A DNA stretch of 64,000 nt from Komagataeibacter xylinus. Lineage in GTDB: Bacteria; Pseudomonadota; Alphaproteobacteria; Acetobacterales; Acetobacteraceae. A program made the position numbers and the translations under genes. Positions 54,694-64,000 of the stretch are shown here, in pieces. The DNA is taken from positions 400,839 through 464,838 of the forward strand of contig NZ_JARWSK010000003.1 in the NCBI RefSeq assembly GCF_031081985.1. The letters are read 5' to 3'. Positions within the stretch are counted from its first letter, which is position 1. Every line of letters starts with the position of its first letter. Under the pieces are notes generated by a model. That model worked only from the letters and a program-made list of their open reading frames with translations, did not search any database and was not told the DNA's origin.

Positions 54694-57600
54694 TTACCCC
54701 GGCGCATAATGCAGCATGAGCATACCATGCACTTCATCCCAACTGCCTGAGCGCGAATAACCGCCTTCCGCCCCCAGCCGCAGGGAAGGCGTCAACTGAT
54801 AGACCGCCCGCGCCAGCACGTTGCCCGCAAGCCCCCCGGTGGACTGGCCCGCATACTGCTCGCGTGCCGCCAGCCCGCCTTCCCCCATGGGGAACATCGC
54901 CGTGGCGTGCTCTGTATAGTGCTGGTAGCCCGCTTCCCCCTTGAACAGCCAGGTCCACCGTCCCGCATGCCCGTCATAGGTCAGCGGCACCAGGGCGGCC
55001 ATGAACGCATGCGGCGAGAAGTAGCCCCCCTGTCCCCAGGTAAAGAAATACGTGTTGCGCTTGTACCCGAAATACACAAGGTCCAGCCCCAGCCGCACAT
55101 GATGCGCATCGTTGCGGTGCCAGACGAGGGCGGACCCGCCCGCACCGGCCTCGCTCTCGTGGTTGGCCACCGTATGGGTGCCCTGCATCACCGCATAGCC
55201 GCCGCCAGCATACAGGTTGTAGCCCGGCTGCGCCCATTCCAGTTGCCCATGCCCACGGTTGCGCGTGACCCCGCCCCAGACCTGCCCCGTGCCGGGGTCG
55301 CGCGCGCCGGAATAGGACAGCAGGCTGTCGGTCACCGCGCGGCGCTCGCCGGTCAGGCGCAGGGTCAGGCTGTGGGTCAGGTGCGGGGTGAGTTCAATGC
55401 CACCCAGCACGTTGGTCGTGGTGAAGCCCAGCGGCGTCGAGCCGACATCAGCCGCCAGCCACCGCCACTGGTAATGCGCCGACAGCGCCACCCCCGCCAC
55501 GGCGGCAGGCACATGAAAGCCCGGTCGCACGCCATTGGCCGCAACGCTGCCATATTGCTGCGCCGTGGTGGTCGAGGCCAGCGGATCGCCCGACATGAGC
55601 ACGCTGGGCATGACCGAGAAGGCAAACTGGTGCTGCGTGGACGAGAACGGCACGATGGCGGTCATGGGGATATTGACCACCGTCATGTGGCCCAGCCCCG
55701 GCTGGCCCGAACGGTCGCGGATTTCGAGGTTGCCATCCGCCTGCGGCGCCAGCGTGCGCGACAGGTAATCGGCCTGCCGGTCCAGCGCCTGCACGGGGGT
55801 CAGGTGCGGGTCGTAATGATAGATCTCCGGCATGCCAGCACCCATGCCGGGCACGAAATTCGTGCTGATATCAGGCCATTCATCTGCCGCCCGCACGCGC
55901 TGGGGCGCGCAGCCTGCATCAAGGCGCGTGCCGTGGCCGGTGGTGTCATCCTCATCGGGGCGGGGCGTGCAGTCGAGCGCGCGGGCGCGCTGCACGTCAT
56001 GCAGGCGGCGGCGGTCATGGCCGGTCAGGCCATCAATCTCGGCCTTGATCTCCCACGTGTCGCCCCATTGCGGGTGGGTGGCCTGCAGGGTGCGGGCCAT
56101 GTCACGGGCCGCGCGTTCATCGCCGCTGGCCAGGCTGTCACGCGCAAGGGCGGCCTGGGCCATCTTGTCATCGGGGCGCTGGGCCAGCGCCCTGCGGTCA
56201 TAGGTCACGGCCTCACCGGGCAGCCTGCGGGCGGCATCGACACGCCCACGCGCCAGAAGCAGATCGGCATCGGTCGGGTTCTTCGCCAGCAGCGGGTCGA
56301 TCAGGCGGCGGGCGGCATCGGGGTGGCCGTCCAAGTCATCGCGATCCGCCTGCGCGATTGCGAGGCTGCGCTGCATGTCGCGCAGGTCACGGGCCTGCAC
56401 GGGTGTAAGATGCCTGCCCTGCATGATGGTGGGCAGGCCGTCGAGCACATGCTGCGCGGCCACGGGGTCATCCATCTGCATGAACAGCCCGGCATAGGAC
56501 AGGCTCTGGTTCACGCTCACATGCCCCGCACTGCCCGCAAGGGCGCGGTGCAGCACGCCTGCAGCCGTCGCCACGGGTGCGTGGCGCCTGAGCAGCGCAT
56601 CCACCACCAGCCGCGCCTGCGTGCCCTCGGGGTCGGGCAGGACGGGCATGGCTTCAAGCAGCGCGATGGCCTGCCCGTCATCGGCAGGGAGCGTATGGAT
56701 CTGGTGCCACAGCCTGACCTGCGCCACGCCATCGGCCATGGCCGTGGTAATGTCCGCGCGCGGCAGGCGGGCAAGCAGCGCATCGGCGCGCGGCATATCC
56801 TGATCGAGCAGGGCGAAGCTGAAGCAGGCCTGCAGGTTCTCATCGGTTGTGGGGGCGGGATTGCACAGCGGCGCCATCAGCGCGCGGGCACGCGCGACCT
56901 GCCCCTGCGCCAGCCATAGCTGGGCCAGATGCAGGCGCAGCCAGCCATTGCGGGGCGCGTCACGCACGGCGTGCTCAAGCAGCATGGCCCGCTTGCCGGA
57001 GTCTGGCTCGCTCTCGGCCATGGCGCCGAGCAGCTTCGCCTCAAGGGTGGTCACGCCGGGGTAATGCGCGGCCCGCAGGCGCACGATCCAGCCTTCGGCC
57101 TCACTGAGCCTGCCCTCCTCGATCAGCACGTCAGACAGGGCGGCGGCGGCGGGCATGTCGCCGGGCGCCATCTGCAGCACCATGCGCCACCCCGCCTCGG
57201 CCTGCGCAAGCTGGTGGCGCGACTGTTCAATAATGGCCCGCACCCGCACGGTATCGACAATCCGGCCGTGGTCTTTTTCCACGGCGGGCAGCATGGCCCA
57301 TGCTTCCTCATACTGGTGGCGGCCCACCAGCGCCCATAGCCGCGCAAGCTGCGGGTCGCCTCCTGGCGCATCCAGCCCGGCAAGGGCGGCACTTATGCCC
57401 TCATTCGTGAGGGCAAGGGCGTGCGCCTGCTCCAGAAAGGCGCGGGCGGCCTTCACGTCGCCCCGGCGCTGGGCCACGAGGCCAAGACCCTCCAGCGCCT
57501 CGGGGCGCGGCGTGGCGCCGCCCTGCATGGAGGTATGGAAATCGCTTTCCGCCTGGTCCAGTTCCCCATGCGCCAGCGCATGATAGCCCGCCCCCACCAG

Positions 57601-58503
57601 CGCCAGATGCTCGGCCAGCGCGCGGGCGCTCTCCTGCGCCTGAAGGCGGCTGGCCATGTCCGTGTCATCAGGGTGCAGCGCCAGCCATTCGCGGTAATAG
57701 GGGGCGGCCTGCGGGTCCGTGCCCATCCAGTCCAGCGTCTTGCGCCATGATTGCGTGGCCTCGTCACGAACGAAATCCGGCGTGGCGGGAGATGTGGCGA
57801 GCGCGCGCATGTCCTCGATCGCATCAACGCGGGTGGTCGGGCGGTAGCTCAGGGCCTGCGCCAGCGCCATGCGGATTTCAAGATCATGCGGCAAAAGGCT
57901 GCCCAGCGCGCGCAGGCGCTGCGTGGCCTCCGCGTAGCCCAGTATCGAACCCGACAGCACGCGGTCATATTCCAGCTCCGCTTCGGGCAACGGGTGGCCG
58001 CCATGGTAAATGCCGCGGTAAGCCAGCGTGGCCTGCAGGTTCTTGCCCGCATCCGCCAGCGCCCGTGCATGCGCCAGCGCCGCCGGGTCAACCGCCCCCT
58101 GCCCGATCCAGCCCTGCAGCACGTCAACCTGTGCCTGCGCGCCCCCCTGCGCCTGAAGGACCTGCACAGTGGCGCGTGCGCCGGCCATGTCATTTTCATG
58201 CACCTGCACGGCACCGAGCATGAGCCGGGCTTCCAGATTGTCCGGCTCTATGCGCAGCGCGCGCTCGAGCGCGTGCCGGGCATGGGCGTCATCGCCATGA
58301 TGGATCCAGAACGCGCCTTCTTCTATCTGCGCGTTGAGAATGCCCTCGGCATAGCGCACGGGGGCCTGCGCCCAGGCGGGCGCGCACAGGCTGAACAGCC
58401 CGGCAAGGGCAACGCCGCCCCATGCCCTTGCCCCCGCGCCACGCCGGGCCGCAAGCTGGACGCGACGGAACGCGAAAGGCCGGTCATTCATGGTCATGGT
58501 CAC
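54694..58503 (-). CDS. bcsC: Cellulose synthase outer-membrane subunit BcsC
   Basis: The 1269-residue export component: a Sec signal (GVALAGLFSLCAPAWAQA), a long periplasmic scaffold of TPR repeats (about residues 50-850; e.g. ALERALRIEPDNLEARLMLG) and a C-terminal outer-membrane beta-barrel (about 930-1269, with TNFVPGMGAGMPEIYHYD at its start), ending in an aromatic strand. The barrel passes the glucan chain across the outer membrane. The start is GTG at 58503, overlapping the bcsAB stop by four bases; ATGs at 58497 and 58491 are alternatives. Nothing lies between bcsAB and bcsC, unlike operons with bcsX/bcsY. Confidence 0.94.
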   Translation of the reverse strand: MTMTMNDRPFAFRRVQLAARRGAGARAWGGVALAGLFSLCAPAWAQAPVRYAEGILNAQIEEGAFWIHHGDDAHARHALERALRIEPDNLEARLMLGAVQVHENDMAGARATVQVLQAQGGAQAQVDVLQGWIGQGAVDPAALAHARALADAGKNLQATLAYRGIYHGGHPLPEAELEYDRVLSGSILGYAEATQRLRALGSLLPHDLEIRMALAQALSYRPTTRVDAIEDMRALATSPATPDFVRDEATQSWRKTLDWMGTDPQAAPYYREWLALHPDDTDMASRLQAQESARALAEHLALVGAGYHALAHGELDQAESDFHTSMQGGATPRPEALEGLGLVAQRRGDVKAARAFLEQAHALALTNEGISAALAGLDAPGGDPQLARLWALVGRHQYEEAWAMLPAVEKDHGRIVDTVRVRAIIEQSRHQLAQAEAGWRMVLQMAPGDMPAAAALSDVLIEEGRLSEAEGWIVRLRAAHYPGVTTLEAKLLGAMAESEPDSGKRAMLLEHAVRDAPRNGWLRLHLAQLWLAQGQVARARALMAPLCNPAPTTDENLQACFSFALLDQDMPRADALLARLPRADITTAMADGVAQVRLWHQIHTLPADDGQAIALLEAMPVLPDPEGTQARLVVDALLRRHAPVATAAGVLHRALAGSAGHVSVNQSLSYAGLFMQMDDPVAAQHVLDGLPTIMQGRHLTPVQARDLRDMQRSLAIAQADRDDLDGHPDAARRLIDPLLAKNPTDADLLLARGRVDAARRLPGEAVTYDRRALAQRPDDKMAQAALARDSLASGDERAARDMARTLQATHPQWGDTWEIKAEIDGLTGHDRRRLHDVQRARALDCTPRPDEDDTTGHGTRLDAGCAPQRVRAADEWPDISTNFVPGMGAGMPEIYHYDPHLTPVQALDRQADYLSRTLAPQADGNLEIRDRSGQPGLGHMTVVNIPMTAIVPFSSTQHQFAFSVMPSVLMSGDPLASTTTAQQYGSVAANGVRPGFHVPAAVAGVALSAHYQWRWLAADVGSTPLGFTTTNVLGGIELTPHLTHSLTLRLTGERRAVTDSLLSYSGARDPGTGQVWGGVTRNRGHGQLEWAQPGYNLYAGGGYAVMQGTHTVANHESEAGAGGSALVWHRNDAHHVRLGLDLVYFGYKRNTYFFTWGQGGYFSPHAFMAALVPLTYDGHAGRWTWLFKGEAGYQHYTEHATAMFPMGEGGLAAREQYAGQSTGGLAGNVLARAVYQLTPSLRLGAEGGYSRSGSWDEVHGMLMLHYAPG

Positions 58504-61500
58504 AGGTCGCCCGTCAGATCATCGTTCAGGATGCGCCGCCTGCTGCGCGCGCCAAGTACCGTCATGGCCCAGAAGGTGCCACACAGCGTGGCCAGCCCCC
58601 CCAGCCCGCACAGCAGCAGCGGATGGCCGCCCAGATACCAGTCCGGCAGCATCCATGCGGGCATGTTGCCCACGGTATAGATCCCGCCCGTGCGGTAATT
58701 ATCGAGCCGCGCCCCATGGCGGATCACCATATCGCCGTGAAAGCGCTGCATCGTGGCGGGGTCGCGCAGGTCATGCACCATGGCGGGCAATGCAGCAGGC
58801 ACGCCGCCCAGCACGGCCACGACGGAACGGTGCGCGACAAAGGGCGACTGCGCCGCCACGACCGCGCCTTCGGTCAGGTTATATGCCGGTTCAGGCGCGC
58901 CGGGGTGCATCACCCGCATGCGCAGGCGGCGCAGCAGCGAGGGGCCGCGCACGTAACCCGCCTGCGCCAGCGCCGCCTGCCCGTTGCCCAGCCCGTCAAG
59001 CGTAGAAAAGATCAGGATGTCGCCGGTAATCGTGTCATCGACCGGCATGTCGGTGGTCCGCACGCTCACGCCGGTGGCGGGGTAGCGGTTGATGGCGCCT
59101 GCAAAGCCCATCATGTCCATAAAGGCAGCCAGCGTGTCGGGGGCGGGATGGGGCGGCAGCAGCACGGTCGTTTCCGACAGGTCGGCCATGCGCGAGAACG
59201 GAAAGGCGGAAGAGGCGAACATCGCCACGTCAGGCAGCACCGCAAAATGCCGCGACTTGGAAAAATCAATGGTGGAGGACGGGTCAAGTTCAACCACATC
59301 GGACGATGCAGCCGCTTCGGCCTGCGTCATGTGCCGGGGGTAGACATCAAAATACAGCCGCAGCGTGTTCTGCTGCCCCATTTTCCAGACCGGCAGTTCC
59401 AGGTCATGTTCTACCGGCGCGCCCGCCATGCGGAACGGATTGAGCGACCAGGTCACGAGCGGATAGGCATGCAGGAACGTGCCGTTGAGCATGACGCTGA
59501 CATGGGATTTCCTGCGCTCCAGCACGTCCCCTTCCGGCGCGCTGAGCTGCAGCCGCGCCATGAACGGCCGCGACCGCCACGAGCGCAGGTCTGGCGGCAG
59601 CGACAGCGGCACCGTGAGCGTGCCCGATGTCAGGCCATGGGTGCGCAGGGCCGCTGTCGAGACCAGTTCGCGCAGGGTCACGGGCTGGTCGGTGCGCACA
59701 AGGCCCGGCGCATCATAGGGCTGGCGGGCAACAGGGTGCACGACGGATGCAGCGGCATAGACCCCCGCCGCATCATGCTCCGCACCCAGCACCAGCGCCC
59801 TTGCCGCTGTCGCGACATCGGCCATGCTGCGCCCGGTCACGACAAGGATCGTGCCGAAACCATCATGCGGGTTGGGCATAACCGCGAGTTCCGGCCCCGG
59901 CGGCAGCATGCCCCACGGCCCGGGCTGGTTCGGCGCGATGAGCACCGCATTGCCCTGCGCGGGCACGCCTGCCGTCACGTTGAAACTGATCTGGCGGTCC
60001 TGCGCATGGACGCCAAGCCATGAGGCCACCATGCCCGCCGCCTGCAGCACGGCGGGGTCTGACACGTCAGGCACGGCCAGGGTGACCACCGGCGTCTGCG
60101 CCGCATCGGGGTCAAGCACCGGATAGGGCAGCGCCGAGAGCAGCCGGTGGGGCACGAGGCTGACCGTAGTCAACGCAAGGGTGGACTCCGGTGAGATCCT
60201 GACCCATGCATCCGCATTGCTGACCCGCGCGGTAGCGGGCACGGGGGGGCGGGCATCTGGCCCGCAGGCCGCAAGACCCGCATTGCCGGTGGCCGGGCGC
60301 ATGAACAAGCGGAAGTTGATCCTGTTATGCGTGTCAAAGAAAAACGGGCTGACAGGCAGGCTCACCGGACCGAACGCCCCGTCAGCCGCAGGACAGAGGA
60401 CGCCGACATCCTGATTGTTGACACTGACGGCCACCGCTACCGGCCCCGCCGCATGCCCCATATGCGCGCGCCCCGAAAGGGCCAGCGTGCCGCCGGTAAT
60501 GATGACATCGCGCCCGACCTGGACCCCGAACCCATGCAGCGGCGCATCGGCACGCAGCGCCATGTCGTCTTCCTGCCCGATCTCCGCAAGGCTGCGCGTG
60601 CGCGTGAGCGGCTGGTGCGAGACCCGATCCACGTCGAGCATGGTCATGTGCGCATCATCCACCGCAGTCACGGACTCGCCTGCCTGCTCTACCGGCGCCA
60701 TGTCCGGCGGTGCGGGCGCGGCCTGCGCCCCCCCTGCCATGCCGCATAGCAGCAGGCCCACCATCACGAGCGGCAGGTTTGAATGACCTGTGCGCGAGGG
60801 ACGGGCCGGGGGAATGACCAGATGCCGTGCCGGCAGTTTTTCTTCTGCGATCGGGGGAGGCGGCGCGGGCGGTGACGGCGCATCCGCCTGCCCGCGCGAA
60901 TAGGGGCGGAACAGCGCGCAGATGCTGGCAAGCAGCATGTAAAGACTGTGGAGCGGCCTGTCAGGCGGGAAGTCGGACCACTGGGACCAGGCATCATCAC
61001 GGCCAAACACCAGGGCCACGACCTGCTTCTCGGTCGCGAGGTCGGGTATGATCCATGCCACATGGGCACGGCCCTCATGCCGGTCGATGAGGGTGACGCG
61101 GAGCGTGATCGGGCCGGAGGCTAGGGTGGCGTGCAGGCGCAGTTCATCACCCACGGCAAGGGGCAGTGTGGGCGACAAGTCAAGCTGGCAGCCCCCCATC
61201 GACACATCCAGCGTGCGGCATGTGGTGAGCTGCGTATCGCCCGTGAACACGGTCAGCGGAATGCTGGCTGCAACGCGGTGGTTGCCGCGGCGCTGGCGGG
61301 TTTCACGCGCGGCGGCCACGCCGCCAAGCACGATGATCAGGCTGAACAGCACCCAGACCGAGTTGACCGCCATGGCGCGGAAGACAAGCGTTTCATGATA
61401 ATGGACAATCGCGGCCCAGATGCCGCTCACCAGTCCCACCGCCAGCACCACGGCCATGATCACGCCGGGATAGGCCGCGCGCCATTCAAAATACTCGCGG

Positions 61501-62951
61501 TGCAGCAGGCCGCCCTTGTCCGTTACGTTGAACGTGCCCTTGTGCGGCGCAAGCAGGGTGATGAATGTCATGCGCACCAGAAAGGGGGCCAGCATGGATT
61601 CGTAGATCTCGCTCCAGAACGAATAGCGCCACCGCCCCTGCAGGCGCGACATGGTCATGGTGGTATGAAACAGGTGCGGCATGGCATAGACCGCAAGCTC
61701 ATAAGGCGAGGCCGCGATCATGGTCACGCCCAGGAACAGATAGGCCAGTGGCGCCATGAGGAACATGATGCGCGGCATGGCGAAGAAGTAGTTCGTCGTC
61801 GCCGCCATGTAACAGATACGCTGCGTCAGGCGCAGGCCACGGCCGAGCATGGGGTTGTCGAGCCGCAGCATCTGGATCATGCCGCGCGCCCAGCGCACCC
61901 GCTGCCCGACCTGAAGCAGGAGGGTCTCGGTTTCAAGCCCCGCGGCCAGCGGCTCGCGCAGATAGGCCGTGCCCCACCCCTTGCGCTGCATGCGCAGGGC
62001 GGTGTGGGCATCTTCCGTCACGGTCTCGACGGCAAAGCCATTGATCGCTTCAATGGCCTCGCGCCGCAGCAGGGCGCACGACCCGCAGAAAAAGGTGGCA
62101 TTCCAGAAATCATTGCCATCTTGCAAAAGCCCATAGAACAGGTTGCTCTCGGGCGGCACCTGCATGCCCCGGCTCATGTTGCGGCGGAACGGATCGGGGG
62201 AATAGAAGTGATGCGGGGTCTGCAATAGCGCGAGGTTGGGGTCGGCAACCATCCACCCCACGGTCTTTTTGAGGAACCCCCGCACCGGCACGTGGTCGCA
62301 GTCAAAGATCGCGATAAGGTCGCCCGTTGTCGCCTTGATGGCATGGTTGAGGTTGCCCGCCTTGGCGTGGCTACTGTCCGCGCGATTGATGTAGCCGGCG
62401 CCGACCTGCGCGGCAAAATCACGGAACGAGCGCCGCCGCCCGTCATCAAGGATATAGACATTCAGCTTGTCTGCCGGCCAGTCCATGGCCAGGCAGCCCA
62501 GCACCGTGGTGCGGACGATCGCCATATCCTCGTTATAGGTTGGCACATAGACATCAATGACCGGCCAACTGCTTTCATCTTCCGGCAGCGGGTGGATCTG
62601 CCGCCGCAGGGGCCAGGCCAACTGGAAATACGTAAAGCCCACCCGGAAGGTGGTATAGATTTCGCCGATCGCCAGCGCCAGAACCAGAACGGTCTGCAAC
62701 ACGCCATCGAGATCAAGCGTGGAGGTAAAGCGCCACACCAGATAGCGCCCGGACACCACGATGGACAGCACCATGAGGAAACAGCGCGACCAGCGTTCAT
62801 CGTGCCGGCGAACCAGAAAGAACAGAATCGCACCCCCAATCGCCACGAAAAACTGGTGGTCGGGGGAGAGGTAGGTCAGGCAGACCACGGCCAGAAGTAT
62901 GGCGAATAACGGGCCAGAAACGAGAGGAGATTTTAAAATGCGCCAGATCAT
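58500..62951 (-). CDS. bcsAB: Fused cellulose synthase BcsAB
   Basis: A 1483-residue fusion of the catalytic BcsA and the periplasmic BcsB, as in acetic acid bacteria. BcsA part: membrane helices, then GT2 motifs VYVPTYNED, DDG (169-171), FDCDH (217-219), TED (312-314), QRVRW (350-354), the gating loop FNVTDKG (474-480), and a PilZ domain with RGNHR (555-559) and DVSMGG (582-587), the c-di-GMP contacts. A hydrophobic segment near residues 725-745 starts the BcsB part, which ends in a C-terminal membrane helix (LLLCGLGGLATLCGTFWAM). No clear ribosome site precedes the ATG at 62951. No c-di-GMP enzyme gene is in the window. Confidence 0.96.
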   Translation of the reverse strand: MIWRILKSPLVSGPLFAILLAVVCLTYLSPDHQFFVAIGGAILFFLVRRHDERWSRCFLMVLSIVVSGRYLVWRFTSTLDLDGVLQTVLVLALAIGEIYTTFRVGFTYFQLAWPLRRQIHPLPEDESSWPVIDVYVPTYNEDMAIVRTTVLGCLAMDWPADKLNVYILDDGRRRSFRDFAAQVGAGYINRADSSHAKAGNLNHAIKATTGDLIAIFDCDHVPVRGFLKKTVGWMVADPNLALLQTPHHFYSPDPFRRNMSRGMQVPPESNLFYGLLQDGNDFWNATFFCGSCALLRREAIEAINGFAVETVTEDAHTALRMQRKGWGTAYLREPLAAGLETETLLLQVGQRVRWARGMIQMLRLDNPMLGRGLRLTQRICYMAATTNYFFAMPRIMFLMAPLAYLFLGVTMIAASPYELAVYAMPHLFHTTMTMSRLQGRWRYSFWSEIYESMLAPFLVRMTFITLLAPHKGTFNVTDKGGLLHREYFEWRAAYPGVIMAVVLAVGLVSGIWAAIVHYHETLVFRAMAVNSVWVLFSLIIVLGGVAAARETRQRRGNHRVAASIPLTVFTGDTQLTTCRTLDVSMGGCQLDLSPTLPLAVGDELRLHATLASGPITLRVTLIDRHEGRAHVAWIIPDLATEKQVVALVFGRDDAWSQWSDFPPDRPLHSLYMLLASICALFRPYSRGQADAPSPPAPPPPIAEEKLPARHLVIPPARPSRTGHSNLPLVMVGLLLCGMAGGAQAAPAPPDMAPVEQAGESVTAVDDAHMTMLDVDRVSHQPLTRTRSLAEIGQEDDMALRADAPLHGFGVQVGRDVIITGGTLALSGRAHMGHAAGPVAVAVSVNNQDVGVLCPAADGAFGPVSLPVSPFFFDTHNRINFRLFMRPATGNAGLAACGPDARPPVPATARVSNADAWVRISPESTLALTTVSLVPHRLLSALPYPVLDPDAAQTPVVTLAVPDVSDPAVLQAAGMVASWLGVHAQDRQISFNVTAGVPAQGNAVLIAPNQPGPWGMLPPGPELAVMPNPHDGFGTILVVTGRSMADVATAARALVLGAEHDAAGVYAAASVVHPVARQPYDAPGLVRTDQPVTLRELVSTAALRTHGLTSGTLTVPLSLPPDLRSWRSRPFMARLQLSAPEGDVLERRKSHVSVMLNGTFLHAYPLVTWSLNPFRMAGAPVEHDLELPVWKMGQQNTLRLYFDVYPRHMTQAEAAASSDVVELDPSSTIDFSKSRHFAVLPDVAMFASSAFPFSRMADLSETTVLLPPHPAPDTLAAFMDMMGFAGAINRYPATGVSVRTTDMPVDDTITGDILIFSTLDGLGNGQAALAQAGYVRGPSLLRRLRMRVMHPGAPEPAYNLTEGAVVAAQSPFVAHRSVVAVLGGVPAALPAMVHDLRDPATMQRFHGDMVIRHGARLDNYRTGGIYTVGNMPAWMLPDWYLGGHPLLLCGLGGLATLCGTFWAMTVLGARSRRRILNDDLTGDL

Positions 62952-63398
62952 GGAAATTCGTGACTGTACCGTGCGGGCCTTGAGCAGACTATTTAAAGGA
63001 GCGGATCAGGACCTTGTCACAGGATGATCCTTACGGTTTTACATCCATGACTGTATGAGCAAAAAATCAGGACCTATTATTACACGATGATTATTCATCA
63101 TGTATATTTATTTCCTGTAATTGCGTTCAACAGGTTATGAATATATATATATTTTATAATAATTTTTCTCCCATTATATTGAAAATATAATTCTGTCAAC
63201 GCCTGTGCCCGTGAAATCAGCACGACATGCCCGCAGGTTCAGGCATGTAGGTCATGGATTACATGCAACCAGAAGAATAAAAGAACCAGAATGATTGCAA
63301 CCCTGACGAGAAATACCCTGCGCAGGAGGGGTTATTCCTCCACCATGTTCATCAATCCGGAGCCTTGCTTACGCTGTCCTTACAAGAGCAGGGCTTTT
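62952..63398. other. AT-rich upstream region of bcsAB
   Basis: About 450 bases without a gene. 63050-63195 is strongly AT-rich and includes an ATATATATAT run near 63140. It presumably carries the bcsAB promoter and leader (minus strand). A short T-rich stretch (TTTTTCATTGATTC) at 63396-63410 overlaps the end of the next gene. No repeat copy was seen. Confidence 0.45.
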
Positions 63399-63839
63399 TC
63401 ATTGATTCTTTTTTATCCACGTCTCAATTTTGGTCATGAACTCGGTCTCGATCCTGGCGTGCCTTAAAAGATCAAACACCTGCCTTTTATCCGCGACCGA
63501 TGGCATCCAGTCATCGAGAGTTACATAAGACGCGTTCTTTCCAGCAAGGATCGATTTTACCACCATATCCGCGATAGCCCGGGCATGGGTGGCGCAGCAC
63601 AGGGGACCATCGTGCTGGATACCATATTCGTCAGCGTCCCTGCTTCTATCTACAATGCCATCGCGCCCGAGGATGGAGATAAGCGACTGGCCTGCAATGA
63701 ATTGGAGCGGCTTGGTGTTCTTCTCGTTAAATGTGCCCAGCATGTGCCAGTCACCCGTTCCCTCGGCTGAAGGAACATTCAGCGAGGCCATGCCAGAGAG
63801 ATAGTGATCTGGTGATGTTTTTGGGATTATTTTCATCAT
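63399..63839 (-). CDS. Conserved protein of unknown function next to tRNA-fMet
   Basis: A 146-residue soluble protein: YLSGMASLNVPSAEGTGDWH near the N-terminus, a CCATHARAIADMVVKSIL helix, and YVTLDDWMPSVADKRQVFDL near the C-terminus. The ASLNVP...GDWH and TLDDWMP patterns look like a family I have seen in accessory DNA, possibly linked to toxin-antitoxin-like modules, but I cannot name it. The MM start at 63839/63836 is chosen because a TTG at 63869 lies in the tRNA terminator. No partner gene is seen in the window. Confidence 0.6.
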   Translation of the reverse strand: MMKIIPKTSPDHYLSGMASLNVPSAEGTGDWHMLGTFNEKNTKPLQFIAGQSLISILGRDGIVDRSRDADEYGIQHDGPLCCATHARAIADMVVKSILAGKNASYVTLDDWMPSVADKRQVFDLLRHARIETEFMTKIETWIKKNQ

Positions 63840-63863
63840 AAATGTATCCGGGTGGTGTTCCGG

Positions 63864-63897
63864 GCACAAAAAAAGCCACCCTTATGGGGTGGCTTTT
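63864..63897 (-). terminator. Rho-independent terminator of tRNA-fMet
   Basis: On the minus strand AAAAGCCACCC pairs with GGGTGGCTTTT around a 5-base loop, followed by TTTTTTTG. It starts 27 bases after the tRNA 3' end. Confidence 0.9.
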
Positions 63898-63923
63898 CTG
63901 TTGTCTTATCAGACACGTATATA

Positions 63924-64000
<77 letters not shown>

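Overview
The window looks like chromosome of a cellulose-producing acetic acid bacterium of the Komagataeibacter type (Acetobacteraceae, Alphaproteobacteria). The main evidence is a fused BcsA-BcsB cellulose synthase followed directly by BcsC, together with high-GC coding DNA, alphaproteobacterial families (DUF1489, DUF3576, the leuS-lptE-holA order) and a tRNA-Arg(CCU) gene carrying a group I intron. The genus is inferred from gene content, not from a search.

Layout. 0-5.8 kb (minus strand): a glycosyltransferase, a glutathione S-transferase, MnmA, a [2Fe-2S] ferredoxin and two cysteine desulfurases, a set suited to sulfur transfer for tRNA 2-thiouridine and Fe-S assembly. 6.4-11.3 kb: hydrolase, tyrS, DUF4186, Rieske protein, M29 aminopeptidase, secreted protein. 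11.4-16.3 kb (minus): rsmB, rpe, a heparinase II/III-like protein and a glycosyltransferase in one tight run. 16.4-23.3 kb (plus): PLP homeostasis protein, kup, hemW, exported nucleoside hydrolase, DUF1489, SLT-SPOR lipoprotein. 23.4-25.5 kb: a GH3-like protein that appears to have lost its catalytic residues. 25.7-30.8 kb: DUF3576 lipoprotein, leuS-lptE-holA. 30.9-31.2 kb: intron-bearing tRNA-Arg(CCU). 31.3-32.8 kb: AT-rich, gene-poor DNA with one small lipoprotein gene. 32.8-35.5 kb: an FAD oxidoreductase and ATP-grasp pair. 35.7-38.7 kb: a phosphate porin and PstS, each behind a three-repeat Pho-box-like site. 38.7-41 kb: ManC and an unknown membrane protein. 41.4-44.8 kb: three glycosyltransferase-type genes. 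44.9-45.7 kb: three small genes. 45.8-52.9 kb: arfB and a tripartite RND efflux system with a divergent TetR regulator. 53-54.5 kb: two unknown genes. 54.7-63 kb: bcsAB-bcsC. 63.4-64 kb: an unknown gene and initiator tRNA-fMet.

The most striking non-coding structure is a family of roughly 80-150 bp palindromic elements. A full core can fold as an outer stem enclosing two hairpins. Five of the six best copies lie exactly between convergent genes, so they may work as bidirectional terminators; the longest copies carry terminal inverted repeats like a MITE. The group I intron, the apparent GH3 pseudoenzyme, the Pho-box pair and the uncharacterised FAD/ATP-grasp cassette are the other main points of interest.
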